A DNA stretch of 64,000 nt from Lachnospiraceae bacterium (GTDB taxonomy: Bacteria; Bacillota; Clostridia; Lachnospirales; Lachnospiraceae): NCBI GenBank assembly GCA_017521195.1, contig JAFXGP010000074.1:1-64000 (forward strand), in the 5' to 3' direction. The notes below the pieces were generated by a model that saw only the letters and a program-made list of their open reading frames with translations, searched no databases and was not told where the DNA came from. The position numbers and the translations under genes were made by a program. Shown here piece after piece: positions 1 through 8,638 of the stretch (position 1 is the first letter of the stretch; each line of letters begins with the position of its first letter).

Positions 1-1
1 G

Positions 2-1732
2 AAAGTACGGCCGGTGGATTTTTATAAAGACGATTTTTCTACAGAGAATTTTGATAGAATTACGGTTCCGGGTCATATTGAATTGGCGGGATATGACAAA
101 ATCAGATATATTAACACCATGTATCCATGGGAAGGTAAGTCATACCGTAGAGGTGCACATAGCATTGAGAATGCCGGGGATGGAGCAGGAATGTTCAGTG
201 AAGCAGATTACAATCCCGTAGGATCTTATGTAAAGAGATTTGATTTGGATAAACAGATGTTAGATAAGCGAATCACCATCTGCTTTGAAGGAGTAGAGCA
301 GGCAATGTATGTGTGGTTAAATGGAGAATTCGTAGGCTATGCAGAAGATAGTTTTACACCATCAGAATTTGACCTGACACCATACATAAAAGAAAAAGGC
401 AATGTTTTGGCGGTGGAAGTGCACAAAATGAGTACAGCCGCATTCTTGGAAGATCAGGATTTCTTCCGTTTCTTTGGAATCTTTCGAAATGTTACATTGA
501 AAGCAAAACCGGATACACATGTGGAAGATTTGTGGATTCAGCCGGTATTAAATGCTGACAACGTGAGCGGCAGCATCTCAGTAGATGTAAGATTGTCAGA
601 TGTAAGTAATAAAAAATTTCAAGTTCATGTAATTGTAAAAAATCAGGAGCAGGAAGTAATGATGCAGGAAACAGTATCTTGCAGCAAAAAAGATTATTTC
701 TATTTTGGTAATGTACAAACTGATTTTTCGCAGGTAAATGCTTGGGATAATCATAATCCATATTTATATACAGTTTATGTGGAAGTATTTGACGAGAATG
801 GTGAACTGTTAGAAGTAGTACCATATAAGGTAGGTTTTAGAAGAATAGAAATCATTGACAAGGTAATGTATCTGAATGGCAAGAGACTTGTTATTGTAGG
901 TGTGAACCGTCATGAATGGAATCCAAGAACCGGAAGATGCATTGGAATGGAAGAAATGGAATCCGATATGAAATGTATTTTAAGAAATAATATCAATTCC
1001 GTTAGAACCTGTCATTATCCTGATCAGATTCCCTGGTACTATATGTGTGATGAGAACGGTATCTATCTGATGTCAGAAACAAACTTAGAAAGTCATGGCT
1101 CTTTCCAGAAGCTTGGAGCAATTGAACCTTCCTGTAATGTTCCGGGTTCTGTTCCACAGTGGAAAGAAGCTGTAATAGACAGAGCAAGAGCGAATTTTGA
1201 AACATTCAAAAATCATACATCTGTATTGTTCTGGTCATTGGGAAATGAATCTTATGCAGGCGATGATATTGAAGCAATGAACGTCTATTTCAAAGAAAAA
1301 AATGATGGACGTCTGGTACATTATGAAAGCTCTTTCTATAACAGAGCTTACGAAGATACGATTTCAGATATGGAAAGCCGTATGTATGCAAAACCGGCAG
1401 AGGTGGAGGAATATTTAAGTAATAATCCTAAAAAACCATATATTTTATGCGAGTTCATGCATGATATGGGTAATTCCATGGGTGGTCTTGGCAGCTATAT
1501 GGCTTTACTTGATAAATATGAGATGTATCAGGGCGGATATATTTGGGACTTTATCGACCAGGCCTTGTATGTAACAGATGAAATTACAGGAAAAGAAGTA
1601 CTTCGTTATGGTGGAGATTTTGATGACAGACCGGCGGATTACGAATTTTCAGGAAATGGTATCGTTTTTGCAGATCGTAAAGAAAAACCAGCAATGCAGG
1701 AAGTGAGGTATTACTATGGGTTATACAAATAA
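2..1732 (+). CDS. lacL: beta-galactosidase large subunit LacL (5' partial)
   Basis: Large subunit of a two-chain family GH2 beta-galactosidase that hydrolyses lactose in the cytoplasm. The frame is open to the left edge, so the N-terminus lies outside the window. Counting from the codon at 14, the sugar-binding and Ig-like domains come first, then the TIM barrel with acid/base Glu412 (WSLGNES) and nucleophile Glu480 (ILCEF). It ends after VRYYYGLYK, where one-piece LacZ would continue, and overlaps the next gene by 17 bp. That layout matches lacLM of lactic acid bacteria, where the large subunit is about 625 aa. Motifs and overlap are seen directly. LacLM rather than a recently broken lacZ is an inference, supported by the intact second gene. 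Confidence 0.9.
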   Translation, partial: KVRPVDFYKDDFSTENFDRITVPGHIELAGYDKIRYINTMYPWEGKSYRRGAHSIENAGDGAGMFSEADYNPVGSYVKRFDLDKQMLDKRITICFEGVEQAMYVWLNGEFVGYAEDSFTPSEFDLTPYIKEKGNVLAVEVHKMSTAAFLEDQDFFRFFGIFRNVTLKAKPDTHVEDLWIQPVLNADNVSGSISVDVRLSDVSNKKFQVHVIVKNQEQEVMMQETVSCSKKDYFYFGNVQTDFSQVNAWDNHNPYLYTVYVEVFDENGELLEVVPYKVGFRRIEIIDKVMYLNGKRLVIVGVNRHEWNPRTGRCIGMEEMESDMKCILRNNINSVRTCHYPDQIPWYYMCDENGIYLMSETNLESHGSFQKLGAIEPSCNVPGSVPQWKEAVIDRARANFETFKNHTSVLFWSLGNESYAGDDIEAMNVYFKEKNDGRLVHYESSFYNRAYEDTISDMESRMYAKPAEVEEYLSNNPKKPYILCEFMHDMGNSMGGLGSYMALLDKYEMYQGGYIWDFIDQALYVTDEITGKEVLRYGGDFDDRPADYEFSGNGIVFADRKEKPAMQEVRYYYGLYK

Positions 1733-2672
1733 TTTACCACTTAGAGTCGTATACGGTGATTTTACACTTGGTATTCATGGAAAAGGCTTTGATTACATTT
1801 TTTCCTATGCACAGGGAGGCTTAGAGTCTCTGGTAAAAGATGGATATGAATGGTTGTACCGCTGTCCAAAACCAACCTTTTGGAGAGCTTTAACAGATAA
1901 TGACAGAGGTAGTAGTTTTCACTTGAAGAGTGGAAGCTGGCTGGCAGCGGATATGTTTATCAGCTGCAAAGACGTAGAAGTAATTATGGATGGGGTTTCA
2001 CAAGGAAAACCATGTGCTCCGGAGAATAACCGCTATGGAGGAGATGTTTATGCAAAAGAGATGAAAATCATTTTTGTATATGAAACACTTACAATACCGG
2101 TTACAAAAGTAGAAGTAGCATATACCGTGAATGAATGTGGAAAGATCAAAGTGGATGTACATTATTTTGGAGTAGAAGGTTTACCACAGCTGCCTGTTTT
2201 CGGAATGAGATTTATTATGCCAACATTGGCAGACAGATATGAATATGAGGGATTATCAGGAGAAACTTATCCGGATCGTAAAAAAGGTGCAACGGAAGGA
2301 ATCTTTACAGTAGATGATTTATCACTTACCCCATACCTGGTTCCACAGGAATGCGGAATGCATATGGATACAAATTATGTAAAGGTTTACAGACATAAAA
2401 GTTTAGATAACAGCAGGAGAGATTCTTACGAACAGGAATTAATGTTTGAAAAAACAGAAAATGCATTTTCTTTCTCCTGTCTGCCATATACAGCAAGTGA
2501 GATTGAAAATGCAACTCATCATGAAGAACTGCCGCCTGCAAGAAGGACAGTTCTTTGTATCTATGGTGCCGTTCGTGGCGTAGGTGGAATAGACAGCTGG
2601 GGCAGTGATGTAGAAGAAGCATATCACATCAATGCAACAGAAGATATTTTCTATTCCTTTGTTATTGCTTAA
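1716..2672 (+). CDS. lacM: beta-galactosidase small subunit LacM
   Basis: Small subunit of the same beta-galactosidase, corresponding to the C-terminal beta-sandwich domain (Bgal_small_N) of single-chain LacZ. The 318 aa length is that of LacM (about 320 aa). The FWRALTDNDRG segment near residue 60 is the small-subunit motif that helps build the active site, so neither chain should work alone. The start codon lies 17 bp inside lacL, and no separate promoter is visible, so translation is probably coupled. The codon style matches lacL. A frameshifted lacZ is the alternative, but the clean start and family-typical lengths argue against it. Confidence 0.9.
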   Translation: MGYTNNLPLRVVYGDFTLGIHGKGFDYIFSYAQGGLESLVKDGYEWLYRCPKPTFWRALTDNDRGSSFHLKSGSWLAADMFISCKDVEVIMDGVSQGKPCAPENNRYGGDVYAKEMKIIFVYETLTIPVTKVEVAYTVNECGKIKVDVHYFGVEGLPQLPVFGMRFIMPTLADRYEYEGLSGETYPDRKKGATEGIFTVDDLSLTPYLVPQECGMHMDTNYVKVYRHKSLDNSRRDSYEQELMFEKTENAFSFSCLPYTASEIENATHHEELPPARRTVLCIYGAVRGVGGIDSWGSDVEEAYHINATEDIFYSFVIA

Positions 2673-2691
2673 TCAAGTATTTAATCATTTA

Positions 2692-2723
2692 ACGGTAATA
2701 CCGTAACTACATACGGTAACCGT
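2692..2723. promoter_or_regulatory. paired ACGGT..ACCGT palindromes
   Basis: Two short inverted repeats with the same arms stand side by side: ACGGT-AAT-ACCGT at 2692-2704 and ACGGT-A-ACCGT at 2713-2723. They lie 19 bp after the lacM stop. They could be paired operators or alternative hairpins ending transcripts that converge here. Function is unknown. Confidence 0.35.
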
Positions 2724-2787
2724 TTTTGAAGTAGTCAGCGTAGAAAAACATGATAGTGTTTAAATAATTTACTAATTTGTTTAACAT
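2707..2787 (-). CDS. candidate 26-aa microprotein
   Basis: A 27-codon frame on the minus strand, between lacM and the AraC-type gene, begins MLNKLVNYLNTIMFF and ends KNGYRM. Support is a strong GGAGG (complement of 2796-2800) eight bases before the ATG. It is rich in aromatic and hydrophobic residues and could be an amphipathic or membrane-associated peptide. Its last codons overlap two palindromes (2692-2704 and 2713-2723). I do not recognise the family. The ribosome binding site is seen; that it is expressed is inference. Confidence 0.35.
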   Translation of the reverse strand: MLNKLVNYLNTIMFFYADYFKNGYRM

Positions 2788-2901
2788 ATCTTTTACCTCC
2801 TTATGTTTTTTACAAGTTTAGTATAGCGCTTGGCGAGCGAGTTTTCTTGTCATAAAAGATTAAATAATAGACATTTTTTGCTTAAGACTGGAGTTGATAT
2901 C

Positions 2902-3702
2902 ATGATTTTGTCATATGAAAATAAGAATAGCAATATTACGGTAGAGTGCAAAAAGCCAACTCATTTTCCACCACATATCCATGAAGCAATAGAGATGGTT
3001 TATATCATAAAAGGTTCCTTGGAATTAGGCGTCGGGCAGGAATTGTATCATATGGAAAAAGGAGATTTTGCAATTGTATTTCCAAATCTGATTCATCACT
3101 ACCAGGTGTTTCAAAGTGGCGATAATAAAGCATTGTATATGTTGATTTCGCCGAAACTTATATCCAATTACATGGATGAGATACAAAAAAACTGTCCGGC
3201 GTCTCCGGTAATCTGCAAAGAGTCTCTTCATATAGATATAGTAAAAGCAGTGAAAGCATTGGTTGATGTTGATAAGAATAATATTCGTTTGGTGCAGGCT
3301 TATATACAAATGATTTTTGCCCATGTTTTTTCCGGGGTGGACATGGTATCAAAAGAAACGGTAGGAAGCGACGATTTGGTGTATAAAGCTGTAGAATATG
3401 TAGCAAAGAATTTTAGAAATAAGATTTCATTGGAACAAATGTCTTATGATTTAGGTGTAAGTAAGTACGTTTTATCCAGAGTGTTTGCAAAGACGTTTCA
3501 TTGTAATTTCACAAGTTATGTAAATGGAGTCCGTTTGAATTACGCCATATCCATGTTAGATGGAACGAAAGATGCTATTACGAATATATGCTATGAGTGT
3601 GGATTTGAAAGCCAAAGAACATTTAACCGTGTGTTTAAAGAACGCTATCGAATGACACCACGAGAGTATAGAATCAAAAAGCATGTTGTGGATGTAAGTT
3701 GA
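2902..3702 (+). CDS. AraC family transcriptional regulator
   Basis: A 266 aa DNA-binding regulator. Residues 1-90 look like an AraC-type cupin sensor: it has PHIHEAIEMVYIIKG and a GD turn in MEKGDFAIVFP, which usually bind a sugar. The last 100 residues hold two helix-turn-helix units with the AraC signature CGFESQRTFNRVFK followed by MTPREYR. The frame is open from 2830, but ATG 2902 is preferred because GGAG lies eight bases before it and the cupin begins there. Its position just downstream of lacLM suggests it controls beta-galactoside use, which is an inference from location only. Confidence 0.88.
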   Translation: MILSYENKNSNITVECKKPTHFPPHIHEAIEMVYIIKGSLELGVGQELYHMEKGDFAIVFPNLIHHYQVFQSGDNKALYMLISPKLISNYMDEIQKNCPASPVICKESLHIDIVKAVKALVDVDKNNIRLVQAYIQMIFAHVFSGVDMVSKETVGSDDLVYKAVEYVAKNFRNKISLEQMSYDLGVSKYVLSRVFAKTFHCNFTSYVNGVRLNYAISMLDGTKDAITNICYECGFESQRTFNRVFKERYRMTPREYRIKKHVVDVS

Positions 3703-3870
3703 TAGAGAATAGTATTATTTTGTGTATGTTTTGTATCATTAGAGTTATGGAGAAGTTTGAATAATAGTCATATAATTCAGATAAAGGAAGCGAAGAATTC
3801 CTTTAGAGAATAAACGATAACATATAATTTTTAATGGACTAATTTATAATGTCTCGAAAGGAGAAGAATC

Positions 3871-4107
3871 ATGAATGTGAAAGTTAAGAACATTACAAAT
3901 TTAGAAAAATTTTTTGGAGTAATTGATCAGTGCGAAGAAAAAGTAGAACTTGTAACAGAAAATGGTGATAAATTCAATTTAAAATCAAAACTTAGTCAAT
4001 ATGTAGCATTAACAATTTTTGGCGGAGTAATTCCGTCAGTAGAACTTATTACACACAGTCCTTCCGATTCCGGGAAAATTATTCGTTATATGATGAGTAA
4101 CAACTAA
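3871..4107 (+). CDS. small HPr-like protein of unknown function
   Basis: A 78 aa protein with a clear ribosome binding site (AAAGGAG) and its own terminator, so a single-gene unit. The pattern of short strand, helix (NLEKFFGVIDQ), strand pair and C-terminal strand (SVELITHSP) resembles the HPr-like small proteins common in Lachnospiraceae. The phosphorylatable histidine of true HPr is absent, so a sugar-phosphotransferase role is not supported. The fold call is a weak inference; that the gene is real is well supported by the signals around it. Confidence 0.6.
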   Translation: MNVKVKNITNLEKFFGVIDQCEEKVELVTENGDKFNLKSKLSQYVALTIFGGVIPSVELITHSPSDSGKIIRYMMSNN

Positions 4108-4138
4108 ATATTATTTAGATTATGATAACCCTCCCATT

Positions 4139-4180
4139 AAAATCCCTTTGCTGAAAAAATCGGTGAAGGGATTTTATTTT
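4139..4180 (+). terminator. rho-independent terminator
   Basis: AAAATCCCTT (4139-4148) pairs with AAGGGATTTT (4166-4175), followed by a T-rich tail, 32 bp after the stop of the 78 aa gene. Confidence 0.8.
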
Positions 4181-4354
4181 ATGTATATTATCAAGAATAT
4201 TTATTACTATAGAAGATTTGAACATATTGAAAAAAGAGTTGCAAAGTTGACAAAATATACTGATAAGGGTAGTATATGCTATAGAAAAATTAAGCAATCA
4301 ATGATTGTTTTTCAAGATACATGTTCTTGTGTAAAAATGATGGGAGACAAACCT

Positions 4355-4597
4355 ATGAGAACCATGGAATTTAAAATGGAGAGACAGGGATTACTGAAAG
4401 AGGGAGATTTAATTACCGTAACGGAGGGACTTCTTCCAAGTAACTATTATTATACCATAGATCCATCTCTTGCCATGTCAGGAAATATTCCTTTCAGAGA
4501 ACGTTTGAAATCCAGAGAAGGAAAAGTAACACAGATTATAGAAAATGAAAGAGGATTCTATGTTACTGTGGAGTTCAATGAACCGGAAGTAGAATAA
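4355..4597 (+). CDS. hypothetical protein, 80 aa
   Basis: The frame is open from 4148, but its first 69 codons run through the preceding terminator and look noncoding. ATG 4355 has GGGAG eight bases before it and gives an 80 aa charged, soluble product with a beta-rich centre (EGDLITVTEGLL, GKVTQIIENERGFYVTVEF). I do not recognise a named family. It precedes ridA by 66 bp on the same strand and may share a transcript with it. Confidence 0.6.
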   Translation: MRTMEFKMERQGLLKEGDLITVTEGLLPSNYYYTIDPSLAMSGNIPFRERLKSREGKVTQIIENERGFYVTVEFNEPEVE

Positions 4598-4663
4598 TTG
4601 TATGTAAAGGATGTTAAAGGAGCATAGGCTCAAATAGAAAAAGGTAGTAAGGAGACAAAAATT

Positions 4664-5038
4664 ATGAAAAAAATAGCAACAGACAAAGCACCGGCAGCAA
4701 TCGGACCATATTCACAGGCAATCGTGGTGGATAAATTTTTATTTGCATCAGGACAGATTCCGATTAATCCTGCAACAGGAGAAGTAGAAGCAGAAGGTAT
4801 TGAAGCACAGACAACACAGGTTATGAAAAATATTGGTGCTGTATTAACAGAAGCAGGAATCGATTATACAAAAGTTGTTAAAACCACATGCTTTTTAGCT
4901 GATATGGCTGATTTTGCAGCATTCAATAAAGTATACGAACAATATTTTACAGAAAAACCTGCGAGAAGCTGTGTTGCTGTAAAACAGTTACCTAAAAATG
5001 TTCTTTGTGAAGTAGAAGTAATCGGATACTTAGGCTAA
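4664..5038 (+). CDS. ridA: RidA family reactive intermediate/imine deaminase
   Basis: A 124 aa RidA/YjgF/UK114 protein. Trimeric RidA hydrolyses enamine and imine intermediates such as 2-aminoacrylate made by PLP enzymes and so protects PLP enzymes from damage. Visible family marks are the N-terminal PAAIGPYSQA, FASGQIP near residue 30, and the C-terminal PARSCVAV with the substrate-binding arginine followed by CEVEVIGYL. It is full length with a good ribosome binding site (AAGGAG). It is followed by a hairpin, so it is probably a one- or two-gene unit. Confidence 0.95.
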   Translation: MKKIATDKAPAAIGPYSQAIVVDKFLFASGQIPINPATGEVEAEGIEAQTTQVMKNIGAVLTEAGIDYTKVVKTTCFLADMADFAAFNKVYEQYFTEKPARSCVAVKQLPKNVLCEVEVIGYLG

Positions 5039-5047
5039 TGAGTAGAG

Positions 5048-5083
5048 AAACGGGTGAGATGTTAACATATCACCCGTTTATAA
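5048..5083 (+). terminator. hairpin terminator after ridA
   Basis: AAACGGGTGA (5048-5057) pairs with TCACCCGTTT (5070-5079), ten base pairs. The T tail is short, so it may be leaky and let transcription reach aroK. Confidence 0.6.
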
Positions 5084-5114
5084 ATGTAAAGTACATATAA
5101 GAAAGCAGAAAATT

Positions 5115-5627
5115 ATGAAAAATAATATTGTTTTAATTGGCATGCCCGGAGCCGGTAAAAGCACGGTAGGTGTTGTATTGGCGAAAGTGGCAGGACATAG
5201 GTTTGTGGATTCTGATTTGGTGATTCAGGAAACTACGGGAAAGCTTTTGCATGAACTGATTACAGAACATGGTATGGAAGGCTTTTTAGAAATTGAAAAC
5301 AAAATCAATGCAGAATTGAATATAACAAAAGCCATTATAGCAACCGGCGGAAGTGTAATCTATGGTGAAGAAGCTATGGAACATTTGAAAGAAATCGGTT
5401 TGGTGGTTTATTTGAAATTGTCGTTGGAATCCATTGCAGACAGATTGGGTGATTTGAAACAAAGAGGTGTAGCTTTAAAGGAAGGTTGGGGCTTAAAAGA
5501 ATTATACGAAGAAAGAGTTCCGCTGTATGAGAAGTATGCTGATTTAGTCATTGACTGTGAACAGAAATCAATTCGTGAGATTACAGAAGAAATTGCGAGG
5601 GAGTATGAAAAAATTAGAAATAGGTAG
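5115..5627 (+). CDS. aroK: shikimate kinase
   Basis: A 170 aa cytoplasmic kinase that phosphorylates shikimate at the 3-hydroxyl with ATP in the chorismate pathway. The P-loop GMPGAGKST is at residues 8-16, the substrate-binding Asp pair is in DSDLV near residue 33, and the shikimate-contacting glycines are in ATGGSV near residue 78. The length is normal for AroK. No other aromatic-pathway gene is near. The 3' end overlaps the start of the EamA transporter gene by 23 bp, so the two are probably translated from one mRNA. Confidence 0.93.
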   Translation: MKNNIVLIGMPGAGKSTVGVVLAKVAGHRFVDSDLVIQETTGKLLHELITEHGMEGFLEIENKINAELNITKAIIATGGSVIYGEEAMEHLKEIGLVVYLKLSLESIADRLGDLKQRGVALKEGWGLKELYEERVPLYEKYADLVIDCEQKSIREITEEIAREYEKIRNR

Positions 5628-6519
5628 TGCTGTATTGCTGTTTCTTGCAGCCTTTATATGGGGAGTGGCTTTTGTAGCTCAAAGTGTGGGAATGGAGTAT
5701 GTGGGTCCTTTTACCTTTAACGGATGCCGCTTTTTAATTGGTGGTCTTGTGTTAACTCCATTTGCTTTGATTCGTGACAGACAGTATAAAAAAAGTCTAT
5801 CCTTTCAGGTACTGTCTTCGGAGAAACAAAAAGAAGATAAACGTACAACTTTGATTGGTGGTTTGTGTTGCGGTGTGGCTATTTGTGTTGCCTCCAGTTT
5901 CCAGCAGGCAGGGATGCAGTACACCAGTGTAGGGAAAGCCGGATTTATCACAGCTCTTTATATTGTATTAGTTCCGGTATTTGGAATTTTTATGAAACGA
6001 AAAGTAGCACCTGTGATTTGGTTCGGAGTGGTGCTGGCAGCGATAGGAATTTATTTCTTATGTATTACGGAATCTTTCTCCGTCAATTATGGAGATTTGT
6101 TAATATTTATTTGTGCCGTTTGCTTTACATTTCACATTCTGATTATTGATTATTTTGCGCCAAAGGCAGACGGAGTGGCATTATCCTGTATTCAGTTCTG
6201 GTTTAGCGGAATTGTCTGCATGGGCATTGCATTATTAAAAGAAAATCCTAATATGACAGCGATATTACAGGTAGCAATTCCAATTCTTTATGCGGGAGTA
6301 TTGTCCTGTGGTGTGGCATATACTTTGCAGATTATAGGACAGAAAAACATAAAACCTACAGTGGCTTCCTTAATTTTAAGTTTGGAATCTGTAATTTCGG
6401 TATTGGCAGGATGGGTGATTTTAAAAGAAGTCATGACCGGAAGACAAGTTTTTGGATGTATATTGGTATTTGCAGCCGTAATTTTGGCGCAGATTCCGGT
6501 GAAAAGTGAGCAGAGTTGA
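5605..6519 (+). CDS. EamA/DMT family transporter
   Basis: A 304 aa integral membrane protein with about ten transmembrane helices in two EamA repeats (near residues 5-150 and 165-300). The first carries AAFIWGVAFVAQSVGMEYVGPF and the second ends with the typical ASLILSLESVISVLAGWVILKE. Family members export amino acids or metabolites; the substrate cannot be read from sequence. The frame is open from 5551, but ATG 5605 is preferred because GAGG lies just before it and the first helix begins there. It overlaps the end of aroK. Confidence 0.88.
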   Translation: MKKLEIGSAVLLFLAAFIWGVAFVAQSVGMEYVGPFTFNGCRFLIGGLVLTPFALIRDRQYKKSLSFQVLSSEKQKEDKRTTLIGGLCCGVAICVASSFQQAGMQYTSVGKAGFITALYIVLVPVFGIFMKRKVAPVIWFGVVLAAIGIYFLCITESFSVNYGDLLIFICAVCFTFHILIIDYFAPKADGVALSCIQFWFSGIVCMGIALLKENPNMTAILQVAIPILYAGVLSCGVAYTLQIIGQKNIKPTVASLILSLESVISVLAGWVILKEVMTGRQVFGCILVFAAVILAQIPVKSEQS

Positions 6520-6543
6520 AATAAATAAAAATTGAATAAAGAT

Positions 6544-6594
6544 ACAAAAATAGGAGATAGTAGGAATATAGACTGCTGTCTCTTTTATTTTTGT
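6544..6594. terminator. bidirectional hairpin terminator
   Basis: ACAAAAATA (6544-6552) pairs with TATTTTTGT (6586-6594), and inside it GAGATAG pairs with CTGTCTC. It lies 24 bp after the EamA stop. Confidence 0.65.
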
Positions 6595-6649
6595 GTAAAA
6601 GCAGGGAGACAGTACTATTGGAACTAAGAAAATTAAACGGGGTGTTTAA

Positions 6650-7006
6650 ATGGATTACGTAAAAGCTTTTGTCGTAGGTGGTATTATTTGTGCATTGGTA
6701 CAGATTTTGATGGAAAAAACAAAATTACTTCCGGGACGTATTATGGTATTGTTGGTGTGTAGCGGCGCAGTATTAAGTTTTCTGGGAATATATGAACCTT
6801 TTCAGGAATTTGCGGGAGCCGGTGCCAGTGTTCCTTTGCTTGGATTCGGGAATGTATTGATGAAAGGCGTGAAAGAAGCTGTAGATAATGAAGGGGTACT
6901 TGGCCTTTTTATGGGAGGATTTAAAGCCGGAGCAGTGGGATGCAGCGGAGCTTTAATCTTTGGCTATATTGCCAGCTTGTTCAGTAGTCCTAAAATGCGA
7001 AAGTAA
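6650..7006 (+). CDS. spoVAE: SpoVAE/SpoVAEb family protein
   Basis: A 118 aa membrane protein with three or four hydrophobic segments and a glycine-rich C-terminal helix (GLFMGGFKAGAVGCSGAL), the layout of SpoVAE. SpoVA proteins move dipicolinic acid into the forespore and out on germination. It is full length. In most spore formers the gene follows spoVAC and spoVAD; here neither is adjacent. That leaves either a split operon elsewhere in the genome or a protein with another job. GGGG six bases before the ATG serves as ribosome binding site. Confidence 0.8.
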   Translation: MDYVKAFVVGGIICALVQILMEKTKLLPGRIMVLLVCSGAVLSFLGIYEPFQEFAGAGASVPLLGFGNVLMKGVKEAVDNEGVLGLFMGGFKAGAVGCSGALIFGYIASLFSSPKMRK

Positions 7007-7040
7007 GAAGTGTTTGGATAAAGGATTAGTTTGGGATAAA

Positions 7041-7069
7041 AACGGAACAGTTATGCGAACTGTTCCGTT
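7041..7069. terminator. bidirectional terminator, perfect 12-bp stem
   Basis: AACGGAACAGTT and AACTGTTCCGTT pair around ATGCG. On the minus strand the stem is followed by TTTTA, so it best serves the DUF4250 gene; it can also stop spoVAE transcripts. Confidence 0.8.
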
Positions 7070-7086
7070 AGATACTTATATTCATT

Positions 7087-7263
7087 TTATAAAAACTGAT
7101 TACGTTCCGGAATGTAGTGATAATCTATGGTTGCTACAATGGCAGCAGTTTCTTCTTTGTCCAGCTCTAAGTCTTCACATAAAGCATCGAAGGATGCATA
7201 GTTATCTCTTAATTTTAAATTCAGGAAAGAAACCAGCATTACAGGATCTTTTGGAATGTTCAT
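7087..7263 (-). CDS. DUF4250 domain-containing protein
   Basis: A 58 aa soluble protein. NIPKDPVMLVSFLNLKLRDN near the N-terminus is the DUF4250 signature, followed by a short helix-turn-helix-like stretch (LCEDLELDKEETAAIVATI). The biochemical role is unknown. The frame extends to 7314, but the ATG at 7263 has AAGGAG at the right distance and fits the family start. It ends at a strong shared terminator. Confidence 0.85.
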   Translation of the reverse strand: MNIPKDPVMLVSFLNLKLRDNYASFDALCEDLELDKEETAAIVATIDYHYIPERNQFL

Positions 7264-7327
7264 AAGACAATCTCCTTTATTTTTTGTATAATAATGCCTT
7301 AGTTGGAAATACAAGAGTAGTTATTCC

Positions 7328-7507
7328 TTAGTCTAACAGTGTGTACTGTAACATTTCATATTGTAGGTGTGAACCCTCACGGATCATATCCGGAAGCAGG
7401 GCTCTGGCAACTAATTTTAATTCTTCGTCAGGTTTGTCCACACGGCTTAAATGAGCATAATCGCCATCAATACTATGAACAATATATTCAATTGCTTCAA
7501 ACATCAT
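7328..7507 (-). CDS. small conserved-looking protein, 59 aa
   Basis: A 59 aa frame starting MMFEAIEYIVHSIDGDYAHL and ending with KLVARALLPDMI and EMLQYTLLD. It is acidic and helical and has no membrane segment. GGGGGAAC stands seven bases before the ATG. Spacing to both neighbours on the same strand (mtnA upstream, DUF4250 downstream) is tight, so the three genes may form one transcript. I recognise the style as a small Lachnospiraceae protein but cannot name a family. Confidence 0.7.
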   Translation of the reverse strand: MMFEAIEYIVHSIDGDYAHLSRVDKPDEELKLVARALLPDMIREGSHLQYEMLQYTLLD

Positions 7508-7552
7508 CAGGTTGTTCCCCCTTTAGAAATAAATATGATAATGAATATGGAT

Positions 7553-8638
7553 TTATTTAGTTGCGTCTTCTTTTTTCTTGAAGATTTCTTTTAAGGATTC
7601 ATTGTAAGGAGCTCGGGCTACACCAAATTCTGTAATAATACCTGCGATTAAGTCATTATCAGTTACATCAAACGCAGGGTTGAAAACTTTAACACCTTCA
7701 GGGGCCATACGTTCTTTGTACCACATTTCAGTGACTTCTTCTGCTTTTCTTTCTTCAATCGGAATCAAGTCTCCACTTTCTAAACTCATGTCGATTGTGG
7801 AAGTAGGAGCACACACATAAAATGGAACATTATAACGTTTGGCAACGGTTGCTACAACACTGGTTCCGATTTTGTTGGCGGTATCTCCGTTGGCAGCTAC
7901 ACGGTCACATCCAACGAATACTGCATTTACCCAACCATTTTTCATAACCATGGCAGACATATTATCGCAGATAACGGTAACATCTACCCCAGAAGAGTGC
8001 AATTCATAAGCAGTTAATCTGGCACCCTGAAGTAATGGTCTGGTTTCATCAGCAAAAACACGGAAATTGTAACCTCTTTCCTGTCCCAAATAGATAGGAG
8101 CAGTAGCGGTTCCGTATTTACTGGTGGCAAGCTGACCGGCATTACAGTGAGTCAGAATGCCGTCGCCCGGTTTTACTAGTTCCAAACCGTATTCACCAAT
8201 CATTTTACAAACCCAAGTATCTTCTTCCTTGATTGCCAAAGCTTCTTTTAATAAGATATCTAACAATTCGTCACGATATTTATCTTTATTAGCTACACAT
8301 ACAGCATCCATTCTCTTCAAAGCCCAAGAGAGATTTACTGCGGTAGGTCTGGAAGAATCCAGATAATCTCTTTGTTTAGCGAATTCTGCATAGAAAGTAT
8401 CGAAGTCATCTGCTTTAATCTGAGTTGCAAGAATATAGATACCAAAAGCAGCGGAAACTCCGATGGCAGGAGCACCCCTTACCTGTAAAAGGTAAATAGC
8501 ATCCCAGATTTCTTTTGCAGTAGATAAACGCAGGATTTCAGTGGTTCCCGGTAATTTTGTCTGGTCGATAATTAATAATTCTTTGGTATTAATGTCAATA
8601 TCGACAGTTTCGTATTCCATAATATTTTTCTGACTCAT
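7553..8638 (-). CDS. mtnA: S-methyl-5-thioribose-1-phosphate isomerase
   Basis: A 361 aa cytoplasmic isomerase of methionine salvage that turns methylthioribose-1-phosphate into methylthioribulose-1-phosphate. The eIF2B-like fold is shown by RGAPAIG near residue 55, the catalytic cysteine motif [10 protein letters not shown] near residue 160, and the catalytic aspartate in [10 protein letters not shown] near residue 240. The frame reaches 8650, but ATG 8638 is preferred because the upstream ATGGAGGA supplies the ribosome binding site. No other methionine-salvage gene is adjacent. Confidence 0.93.
   Translation of the reverse strand: MSQKNIMEYETVDIDINTKELLIIDQTKLPGTTEILRLSTAKEIWDAIYLLQVRGAPAIGVSAAFGIYILATQIKADDFDTFYAEFAKQRDYLDSSRPTAVNLSWALKRMDAVCVANKDKYRDELLDILLKEALAIKEEDTWVCKMIGEYGLELVKPGDGILTHCNAGQLATSKYGTATAPIYLGQERGYNFRVFADETRPLLQGARLTAYELHSSGVDVTVICDNMSAMVMKNGWVNAVFVGCDRVAANGDTANKIGTSVVATVAKRYNVPFYVCAPTSTIDMSLESGDLIPIEERKAEEVTEMWYKERMAPEGVKVFNPAFDVTDNDLIAGIITEFGVARAPYNESLKEIFKKKEDATK

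Noticed and set aside
1716..1732. Frameshift inactivating lacZ
   Set aside because: Both pieces have the lengths and ends of LacL and LacM, and the 17-bp overlap is a known feature of lacLM.
4148..4354. Longer start for the 80-aa protein
   Set aside because: The extra codons run through a rho-independent terminator and lack a ribosome binding site.
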